A DNA stretch of 28,732 bases from an uncultured Porphyromonadaceae bacterium (GTDB taxonomy: Bacteria; Bacteroidota; Bacteroidia; Bacteroidales; Muribaculaceae), in the NCBI GenBank assembly GCA_900541865.1, contig UQLO01000031.1:1-28732 (forward strand), given 5' to 3'. Below are positions 17,960 through 24,911 of the stretch, in pieces. The position numbers and the translations under genes are program-made. Numbering within the stretch: the first letter of the stretch is position 1; every line of letters starts with the position of its first letter. The notes beneath the pieces are model-generated. The model searched no databases and had not been told where the DNA came from. It saw nothing but the letters and a program-made list of their open reading frames with translations.

Positions 17960-17990
17960 CAAAGTTCGCAATACGCAAGTTTTTAGGCAA
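17960..17990 (-). promoter_or_regulatory. Candidate PUL promoter
   Basis: On the minus strand TTG (17990-17988), a 20-base spacer and GAACTTTG (17967-17960) match the Bacteroidetes layout, except that the first two bases of the -7 box are GA instead of TA. Such a weak box suits an activator-dependent operon. It would give a leader of about 40 nt before the 808-aa hydrolase gene. Confidence 0.5.
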
Positions 17991-18037
17991 GAACATAGCG
18001 GACAGAGATGGATAATTTTGAGACAACGGCAACTCGC

Positions 18038-18069
18038 TGTCCGATTTGTTTCCTTAATTGTCCGATTTG
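18038..18069. promoter_or_regulatory. Direct repeat TGTCCGATTTG x2, candidate HTCS operator
   Basis: Two identical 11-bp copies (18038-18048 and 18059-18069) start exactly 21 bp apart, about two helix turns, as expected for an AraC-type dimer bound to one DNA face. A single inverted TGTCCG half site lies at 17999-18004, and a looser CCGATTTT copy at 18101-18108. The pair lies between the HTCS promoter and the candidate PUL promoter. Confidence 0.65.
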
Positions 18070-18090
18070 CGCGGTCGGCGAAAGGGCGGA

Positions 18091-18122
18091 TTTGCATATG
18101 CCGATTTTCTTGACTAACTTTG
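18091..18122 (+). promoter_or_regulatory. Promoter of the HTCS gene
   Basis: TTTG (18091-18094), a 20-base spacer and TAACTTTG (18115-18122) form a full-consensus Bacteroidetes sigma-ABfr promoter. The leader to the ATG at 18158 would be about 30 nt and includes a small CAGGGT/ACCCTCTG hairpin. Confidence 0.8.
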
Positions 18123-18157
18123 CGCTGCCCGTCAGGGTGCTGACCCTCTGAAATACG

Positions 18158-21100
18158 ATGAAGAACTTTCTTGCCGCTTGCATAGTCGCCGCTGTCGGCG
18201 CTCTCCTCTTTGCCGGAGAGTGCGCTGCAATGCCGTGGAGGTGGTTCAACTACGAAGCAGCCGGCCACAACCGCGCCGTGTTCTGCCTGCAGCGAGATGC
18301 TGCCGACGACGTCTGGGTGGGCACCAACTCCGGCCTTTTTTCCTTCGACGGCTTCGACTTCTACCCGGCGCATCTTGGCGACGAAGCATTTACGGCGCAG
18401 GTCTATGCCCTGGCCGAGGCCCACGGCAAGATGTATGTCGGCACCAATCTGGGTCTTTTCACCCTCGACCGCGCCACCTTGAATATTCAACCGTTGGCCT
18501 GCGAGACGCCGCGCGAAATACGCTCGTTGGCCGTGGCTCACGGCGCTCTTTGGATAGGCTCGCTCAACGGTCTCTACCGCCTCGATCCCGCCGACGGCTC
18601 CGTCTTCGGGCCGGTGCGCGGCATGCCGCATCAGGCCGTCTACAGTCTCCTCGTCGGCCCCGGCGGCAAGCTCTACGCCGGAACATACAACGGGCTGTGC
18701 GCAATAGGCTCCGATGCCGTTCCGCGCCGCGCGGAGGTGGTGGCGCCCTCTCTGCCGGGAGGTAATGTGTTCGTCAATTCAATCTGCGTAGCCCCGGACA
18801 GTTCCCTCTATCTGGGGCTGGAGAGCGGTCTGGTGCGCTTCTATCCGCAGTCGGGGCGAACTGTGAGCGTCGACGGCCTCGGCGATGTGTGCGTGAAGTC
18901 GCTTGCCATGCTCGGCGAACGTCTCGCTGCCGGTACCGACAACGGCCTCTTCATCGTCGGTTCCGACGGCGCGGTGAGCTCGCAGCGACACAGCTCGCGC
19001 GATGTTTTCTCGCTGGCCAGCAATGTGGTGTGGTCGCTCTACGCCCAGGGCCGCAATATGCTGTGGGCCGGAACCGAGCTGGGGCTATCCATTGCCGACA
19101 TAGACTCCCCGGTGCAGATACTAAGCCTTGCCGACCTCACCGGAAGCACTGAGGGTCAGCAGGTTTACCGAATTATGCGCGACAGCCGCGGCACTCTTTG
19201 GCTCGGTGGCGCCAACGGCCTCATCGCTCTTGACCAAGGGCGCCCCGCTCGATGGTATCTGCCCGGAAACGGCGATATGTCGCTCTCGCACAACCGTGTG
19301 CGCGACATCGTAGAGACCTCCGACGGCTCGCTGTGGGTGGCTACCGACGGCGGTTTGAACATTCTCGACCGAACTTCCGGAACTTTCTCCAACCACCGTA
19401 TACAGGACTCCCGAAGCAACCTGAACGCCAACTGGGCTTACAGCATCCTCGAAGACCCCTCCGACAGCACGGTCTGGACCGCCGGTTACCTCGGTGGCGT
19501 TTTCGCCGAAAAACTCGCCAAATTCCGCGCCGAAGGTCGCCGCCATACTCCCGACCGCATTTTCAGCCAAGGCTCCGGGCTGCCGAACAATCTTGTGGGC
19601 CAGATGATTGCCGACGGGGAGGGCAATAAGTGGATTATGCACTACCATCACCCCGAGCTCTCGCGCATCGACGCCCGCTCCGGCGAGGTGGAGCAGGTGA
19701 GTCTGCGCGGCACGACTCCTTCGGAGCCGGCGCTGCTCTGCCGAGGCCCGGAGGGCGATATATGGTGCGCGGTCTACGGCGGCCTGGTCAAAATCAGCCC
19801 CGACGGCACCGTCGACCCTCGCCTGGTGGATTTTCCTTTTGTATATGGCGCAAACGTTACGGCAATGTGCCCCGTGGGGCGCGACCTCTGGGTGGCCACC
19901 GACCAGGCTGTCTTTGCCGTCGACACCCGCCGGATGTCGGCGGCCATTCTCCCTCTGCCGGAGATAGAGTACACGGCAATCTACCCCGACCCGGTGTCGG
20001 ACCGGGTTATTCTCGGTGCTGTCGACGAGCTGGTGGTCGCGGACCCGACCCGCCTCTTTGGCTCCGAAGGCCAGCACCGGGTCGAACTCAAGCAGATAGA
20101 GGCTTCCGGGGCCGAAATGGCTCTTGAATCCGAGCTTTTCGAAAACCCGCAAGTGGATTTGCCCAACGCCGCCCGAGATATTGTTATATCTCTGGCTATG
20201 ACCGACTTTGCTCCGGGCGACTATCGCCGATTCTGCTACAGCCTCGACAACGAACCCTGGCGGCTCCTCAACGTGGGCGCCAACAAGATTGTTTTCACCA
20301 CCTTGCCGGCCGGCTCACACCGCCTGCGAATGGGGGTGGCCGGCGATGAGGTCAACGGCATTGTTCTGGTGCTCAATGTGGCGCGCCCGTGGTATGCAAC
20401 TTGGCCGGCTTTGGTGTGCTATTTTATTTTGGCGGCCGTGATAGCGGCTGTAGCCGTGTGGCGTGTGCGCCGCCGCCAGCAGTTGCGGCTGGAAGCTGCC
20501 GAGCGCCGGTCGGTTCTTGCCGCCGTCGACCGCCGAATTGCCTTTCTGGGCAATATCTCCCACGAGCTCAAGACGCCCCTTTCATTAATAATAGGTCCGC
20601 TGAGCCGACTGCTTACGCGCGAGATGCCCCCGCAGGTGCACTCCGACGTCGAGGCGGCCTACCGCAATGCCGTCAAGCTCAATACCCTTGTGCATCAGAC
20701 TGTTGAGATGAACCGTGTCGGCGAGGGTTCCGACGCCATGCTCATCTTCTCGCGCATCGACGTGGTTGCCTTCTGCCGCGACATTGTGGAGTCCTACCGC
20801 GCGGCAAATCCGGGTCGCGATTTTGTGTTTTCCTCGCCGGTGGAGGCCTTGGAGGTGCGGGTCGACGTGGTCAAGCTCGAAAGTCTGCTCAACAATCTGC
20901 TGTCGAACGCGGTGAAGTACTCCGAGGCCGACACTGCCATTGGCTGCTCGGTGCGCCCCGAGGGCGAGTTCTACGTCGTCGAGGTGTCCGACCATGGCGT
21001 GGGTATCCCGGCCGACGAGCAGTCGCTTGTGTTCCAGCGCCTTTACCGCTCGCCGCGCACTGCCTCCAGCGCCGACGGCACCGGCATCGGTCTGTATCTT

Positions 21101-22024
21101 GTGCGTCGCTATGCCAACCTGCTTGGTGGCGACGTGACTCTGGCCAGCGAGGCCGGTCGGGGCACCACGGTGACTCTTACGCTGCCGGTTGCTCCACGAG
21201 GCGAGGAGGAAGAGGCCTCCGACGCTCTGACCCGGGACGAAGCAGTCCGCTCCGACGGCGACGGTCGCTTCAAGGCCCTCATCGTCGACGACAACCGCCC
21301 CATTGCCTCCTTCATTTGCTCGGTGCTGGCCTCCGACTTCCGCTGCGCAACGGCCGCCAACGGCCGCGAGGGCCTCGCCGAGGCCGCTTCGTTCAAGCCC
21401 GACGTGATTATCGCCGACGAGATGATGCCCGTGATGACCGGCCTGGAGATGTGCCGCCGCCTCAAGGAGAATCCCGCCACCGCCGGAATCCCTATCCTGC
21501 TGCTGACGGCAAAAGATGCCCCCGATACCCACACCCGCAGCCTCGACATCGGCGTCGAAGGCTTTATGACCAAACCTTTCGAGGCCCGTGCTCTGCTGGC
21601 AAAGACGCTCCGTATGGTCAACGCCGCCGGCGAGATGAAGCGGCGGCTGGAGTTCGACCGCCTTACCGAGGCCCGCGCCGCCGACAGCGCCGCCGGTGCC
21701 GACGAGAAGCGTCTGGCCGCCGTGGCTGCTGTGATTGAGGCTAATATCTCAAATCCCGACCTCAATGTGGCCTTTGTCTGCGACCGTACCGGCATTGCTT
21801 CCAAGGCGCTTTACCGACTTGTGAAAAAGTACACGGGCGCTTCGCCGCTCGACTATATCCGCCAGGCACGTCTGCGCCAGGCCGCCGCCCTGCTGGAGCA
21901 GGACAAATTCTCGGTCTCGGAGGTGATGTATATGGTGGGTTTCAGCAGCAGCAGCTATTTCTCCAAGTCGTTCGCACAGCAGTTCGGATGCACCCCGGGG
22001 CAGTATGCCGCGCGAAAAAAATGA
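18158..22024 (+). CDS. Hybrid two-component system regulator (HTCS)
   Basis: The protein has 1288 aa with sensor, kinase and transcription factor in one chain. A signal peptide (about 1-24) leads to a periplasmic double beta-propeller with repeated blades such as VWVGTNSGLFSFDG, MYVGTNLGLFTLD and LWVATDGGLNILD. A Y_Y_Y-like domain follows, then a transmembrane helix (about 750-770, just after W745). The cytoplasmic part has a HisKA domain with His802 in NISHELKTPLS, an ATPase domain (NNLLSNAVKYS, DHGVGIP, GTGIGLYLV), a receiver (LIVDDNRPI, phospho-acceptor Asp1087 in IIADEMMPVM, Lys in FMTKPFE) and a C-terminal AraC-type HTH (about 1190-1286). All key residues are present. It lies divergent to the PUL, as in the B. 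theta galactan locus, and should activate it on sensing a galactan oligosaccharide; the ligand is inferred. Confidence 0.96.
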   Translation: MKNFLAACIVAAVGALLFAGECAAMPWRWFNYEAAGHNRAVFCLQRDAADDVWVGTNSGLFSFDGFDFYPAHLGDEAFTAQVYALAEAHGKMYVGTNLGLFTLDRATLNIQPLACETPREIRSLAVAHGALWIGSLNGLYRLDPADGSVFGPVRGMPHQAVYSLLVGPGGKLYAGTYNGLCAIGSDAVPRRAEVVAPSLPGGNVFVNSICVAPDSSLYLGLESGLVRFYPQSGRTVSVDGLGDVCVKSLAMLGERLAAGTDNGLFIVGSDGAVSSQRHSSRDVFSLASNVVWSLYAQGRNMLWAGTELGLSIADIDSPVQILSLADLTGSTEGQQVYRIMRDSRGTLWLGGANGLIALDQGRPARWYLPGNGDMSLSHNRVRDIVETSDGSLWVATDGGLNILDRTSGTFSNHRIQDSRSNLNANWAYSILEDPSDSTVWTAGYLGGVFAEKLAKFRAEGRRHTPDRIFSQGSGLPNNLVGQMIADGEGNKWIMHYHHPELSRIDARSGEVEQVSLRGTTPSEPALLCRGPEGDIWCAVYGGLVKISPDGTVDPRLVDFPFVYGANVTAMCPVGRDLWVATDQAVFAVDTRRMSAAILPLPEIEYTAIYPDPVSDRVILGAVDELVVADPTRLFGSEGQHRVELKQIEASGAEMALESELFENPQVDLPNAARDIVISLAMTDFAPGDYRRFCYSLDNEPWRLLNVGANKIVFTTLPAGSHRLRMGVAGDEVNGIVLVLNVARPWYATWPALVCYFILAAVIAAVAVWRVRRRQQLRLEAAERRSVLAAVDRRIAFLGNISHELKTPLSLIIGPLSRLLTREMPPQVHSDVEAAYRNAVKLNTLVHQTVEMNRVGEGSDAMLIFSRIDVVAFCRDIVESYRAANPGRDFVFSSPVEALEVRVDVVKLESLLNNLLSNAVKYSEADTAIGCSVRPEGEFYVVEVSDHGVGIPADEQSLVFQRLYRSPRTASSADGTGIGLYLVRRYANLLGGDVTLASEAGRGTTVTLTLPVAPRGEEEEASDALTRDEAVRSDGDGRFKALIVDDNRPIASFICSVLASDFRCATAANGREGLAEAASFKPDVIIADEMMPVMTGLEMCRRLKENPATAGIPILLLTAKDAPDTHTRSLDIGVEGFMTKPFEARALLAKTLRMVNAAGEMKRRLEFDRLTEARAADSAAGADEKRLAAVAAVIEANISNPDLNVAFVCDRTGIASKALYRLVKKYTGASPLDYIRQARLRQAAALLEQDKFSVSEVMYMVGFSSSSYFSKSFAQQFGCTPGQYAARKK

Positions 22025-22082
22025 TACCCCTCTGATAGATTTCGGCCTCGATGCCTCTCTATAAGAATAAAGTCCTTTTGCA

Positions 22083-24311
22083 ATGGATAAGATAAACCCC
22101 AACGCCCTCGCTCCCGGCACTGTGCTTCGCGGAGCTTCGTCCTACACCATCGAGCGCGTGCTCGGGTCGGGCGGTTTCGGCATTACATATCTCGCCTCGG
22201 TCACCATTATGCACGGCAATATCCGCATGAAGGGGCAGGTGGCTATCAAAGAGCATTTTATCAACGACTACTGCGACCGTCAGCAAGGCTCGACAAATAT
22301 CGTAGTAACCGGAAAGGAAACTATCCGCCTGCTCGTAGAGAACTCGCGCAAGGACTTCCTCGCAGAGGCCCGCCGACTGCATAAGCTCGGAACGGGCCAC
22401 GACAATATCGTGCACGTCAACGAGGTCTTCGAGGCCAACGGCACGGCCTACTATGTGATGGAATATCTCGACGGCCGGTCGCTCCAGCAGTATATCGAGG
22501 CTAACGGCCCGCTCGACTCGGCCGCTATCCGCTGTCTGATGGCGCCCATTGTCGACGCCGCGGCATACCTTCACAAAAACCGCTTCACTCACCTCGACAT
22601 CAAGCCGGCCAACATCATGCTCGCCGAAGGCGCCGACGGCGGGGTTCGCCCCGTGCTGATTGACTTCGGCCTGAGCAAGCACTACGACGAGCACGGAAAC
22701 GCCACCTCCACCGTCAACACCTGCGCTGCCTCCGACGGCTATGCGCCCGTCGAGCAGTACCAAGGCATACGCACCTTCTCGCCGGCTGCCGACGTCTACG
22801 CCCTCGGCGCAACCATGCTTGCCTGCGCGACCGCCCGGCGCCCCTCGCCGAGCGCAAACTGGCTGCCCGGCGAACCCGCCGCCACAATAGCCGCACTGCC
22901 CGTCGACGATGGCTTGAAGTCGGCCATAACCCGCGCCATGGCAAATGCCGCCCACGACCGCTTCCCCGACGCCGGCGCCCTCCTGGCGGCCCTCGGCGGC
23001 AATGGAGGCAATGGCGGCAACACCTACAATGTCAATATCAAAAAAGAACCCGCCGACTCCGCAACTCGAATACTGACGCCCTCAAAAAGCAAGCGGAGTG
23101 CCTTAATCGGCGCCATTACAGGCTTATTGGTAGCCATTATCGGCACGTGCCTCATCATCTACCTTCGCCCGGCCTCCGAACCGGCTCCCGAAGAAGCTGT
23201 CGCCGAGCTTGCAGCCGACAGCATAGCGCCGACCGAGCCGGAAGTGCTTTCGCATCAATGGTGGGAGGCCCGGCGCACTCCGCGCAACCTTTATCTGGCC
23301 GTGAACCGCAGCGGAGGGCAGTACTACCTCTCCGAAGAGGACTACCGCAGCCTCAACCCCGGCCAGCAGTCGGCCCTCCCCAAAGCCGGAGTCGTCGTCG
23401 GAGGAGGCGGCGAGCAGTTCATCCTCGCCCTCAACGACCTGACCTCGGAAAAGCTAAATTGGAATCAAGCTATGCGCCGCTACGGCAATTATTTGCCCAC
23501 CAAGGCGCAAGCCGAGGCCTGGATGGCCCAAAACGCAGCCATCAAAGAGGCCGTCATCAATTTCGGCGGCTCGTGGCAGAGCGACCCGGATATGTGGTAC
23601 TGGACTAAAACAGAGTTAAACGGTAATAATTTAGCTGTGTGGCATGTATATATGCAAACAAGCCGTGTAGGCACCATCGGAAAAACCTACTTGAGCAGGT
23701 TGCGTGCGGTCGCGCCTCTTGGCGGCTCGCCGGGGCAGACGCAGAACGGCGCTGCAGTTAACTCCGCAGACTATGCCACTCCGGACAAAGCTCCGGACGC
23801 AACCGCGGGTCAAGCAGGGCCTGCGGCGCCTTCCGCCGACAGTGCAATGCCTGATGTGTGGTGGAACCGGCGGCGCACGCCGCAGAATCTGCACCTTGCC
23901 GTCGATCGCAACGGCATTTATTACTATCTTTCTGAGGCCGACTACAATGGTCTCAGCAGTTCGCAGAAGAGCGGCCTCAACAAGGTCGGCGTTGTAATCA
24001 TAGGCAATGGCGAGCGCTTTATCCTCGCCCTCAGCAACCTTACAACTGAAACGATGAATTGGGATGAGGCTATGCGGCGCTACGGCTCGCAGCTCCCGAC
24101 CAAGGCACAAGCCGAGGCGTGGGGTGCACAAAAAGAAGCCATCCAAACGGCTGTCAGCAATTTCGGCGGCTCGGAACCGAACGGCTGGTATTGGACGAAA
24201 ACAGAATATGAATCTTCCATCGCCTGGAGCGTTGGCATGAATACCGGTAACGCCCTCCAATACTTCAAGTCAAATACCGGCAAGGTCCGCGCTGTCGCCC
24301 CACTGCGCTAA
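22083..24311 (+). CDS. Membrane-anchored Hanks-type Ser/Thr kinase with duplicated sensor domain
   Basis: The protein has 742 aa. The kinase domain (about 10-290) has the glycine loop LGSGGFGITYLA, Lys56 in VAIKEHF, HLDIKPANIM with catalytic Asp172 (HLD instead of HRD, a non-RD kinase), DFGLS (Asp194) and YAPVEQY. A Gly/Asn-rich linker leads to one transmembrane helix (about 339-362). Outside are two copies of a domain of about 150 aa, W393 to about 546 and W593 to 741. They share RRTPxNLxLAV, YYLSExDY, AMRRYG, LPTKAQAEAW, NFGGS, YWTKTE and RAVAPL. The YWTKTE...RAVAPL ending recalls the Lcl/DUF1566-type (C-type-lectin-like) domains of Bacteroides. The gene follows the HTCS by 58 bases in the same direction with no clear own promoter. 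The target and signal are unknown. Confidence 0.9.
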   Translation: MDKINPNALAPGTVLRGASSYTIERVLGSGGFGITYLASVTIMHGNIRMKGQVAIKEHFINDYCDRQQGSTNIVVTGKETIRLLVENSRKDFLAEARRLHKLGTGHDNIVHVNEVFEANGTAYYVMEYLDGRSLQQYIEANGPLDSAAIRCLMAPIVDAAAYLHKNRFTHLDIKPANIMLAEGADGGVRPVLIDFGLSKHYDEHGNATSTVNTCAASDGYAPVEQYQGIRTFSPAADVYALGATMLACATARRPSPSANWLPGEPAATIAALPVDDGLKSAITRAMANAAHDRFPDAGALLAALGGNGGNGGNTYNVNIKKEPADSATRILTPSKSKRSALIGAITGLLVAIIGTCLIIYLRPASEPAPEEAVAELAADSIAPTEPEVLSHQWWEARRTPRNLYLAVNRSGGQYYLSEEDYRSLNPGQQSALPKAGVVVGGGGEQFILALNDLTSEKLNWNQAMRRYGNYLPTKAQAEAWMAQNAAIKEAVINFGGSWQSDPDMWYWTKTELNGNNLAVWHVYMQTSRVGTIGKTYLSRLRAVAPLGGSPGQTQNGAAVNSADYATPDKAPDATAGQAGPAAPSADSAMPDVWWNRRRTPQNLHLAVDRNGIYYYLSEADYNGLSSSQKSGLNKVGVVIIGNGERFILALSNLTTETMNWDEAMRRYGSQLPTKAQAEAWGAQKEAIQTAVSNFGGSEPNGWYWTKTEYESSIAWSVGMNTGNALQYFKSNTGKVRAVAPLR

Positions 24312-24581
24312 CCGGCCTTTTCGCAGGAAAAGAACCCCTCCGGAGTTCTCTTTAGCGGCGAAGCCCCAAGGAGGGCGAGCTTCCAGCTCGCAAGCCGCGA
24401 AAGGGCCCGCAAGCAACACGGACCGACGGCTGAATCCCACATTTCCGAAGGGGATGTTGGCGGTGTAAGCCATTGAGGAATAACCTCGTAGGGGTTTAAT
24501 AAAGTAGCGCGGGGTGACAACCCCGGGTATACCGGCCACACACGAATCGGCGACCCTGTAGGGGTCGAACACGTGGCGCCA
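24312..24581. repeat. Repeat-rich gap after the kinase gene: inverted REP-like copy and short palindromes
   Basis: No gene is visible. The stretch contains GAACCCC-TCC-GGAGTTC (24332-24348); an inverted REP-like copy (24363-24400) with CGAGCTTCCAGCTCG; ACATTTCC-GAA-GGGGATGT (24439-24457); AACCTC-GTA-GGGGTT followed by TAATAAAGTAGC (24482-24508); CGGGGT-GACA-ACCCCG (24510-24525); and GACCCT-GTA-GGGGTC (24552-24566). The open frames that cross it are products of the repeats. Confidence 0.8.
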
Positions 24582-24771
24582 CGTTCGCGAAGGGGCACTT
24601 TCGCGGCTTGCGAGCTGGAAGCTCGCCCTCCTTGGGGGTGCGCCCCGTTCGCGAAGGGGCACTTTCGCGGCTTGCGAGCTGGAAGCTCGCCCTCCTTGGG
24701 TGCGCCCCGTTCGCCAATGGGCACTTTCGCGGCTTGCGAGCTGGAAGCTCGCCCTCCTTGGGGGCTCGCCC
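24582..24771. repeat. Tandem REP-like array, three units of 62-64 bp
   Basis: Units begin at 24582, 24646 and 24708. Each runs CGTTCGCGAAGGGGCACTTT, then CGCGGCTT, then the perfect hairpin GCGAGCT-GGA-AGCTCGC, then CCTCCTTGGG and GCGCCCC. Units differ by a few bases and small indels. The same unit occurs in the opposite orientation at about 24363-24400 and 28427-28470, and its CTCGCCCTCCTTGGG core occurs at 144-158. Confidence 0.9.
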
Positions 24772-24814
24772 ATTTTCGGCCGCCGGATATTTTTTTATTT
24801 CCGGTGCTTTTGTT

Positions 24815-24846
24815 TTTGGTTATAAGAGAGTTTTTTCGTACCTTTG
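24815..24846 (+). promoter_or_regulatory. Promoter of the thrS-infC-rpmI-rplT operon
   Basis: TTTG (24815-24818), a 20-base spacer and TACCTTTG (24839-24846) match the Bacteroidetes consensus fully. Transcription would begin near 24853, giving a leader of about 60 nt before thrS. Confidence 0.82.
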
Positions 24847-24911
24847 CGTCTGATTTTGAGCGGCTTCTGCTGTTGTTTTGCAGAAGGCGCTGAATATTAA
24901 CGACTTAGACT

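Noticed and set aside
24363..24771. CRISPR array
   Set aside because: The tandem units are adjacent with almost no unique spacer, contain internal hairpins, vary between copies and have no cas genes nearby.
24270..24773. Minus-strand open frames of up to 167 aa with repeated ASFQLASRESA-like peptide
   Set aside because: The repetition comes directly from the REP-like array, copies run in several frames on both strands, and the frame overlaps the kinase gene end. These are typical false genes in repeat DNA.
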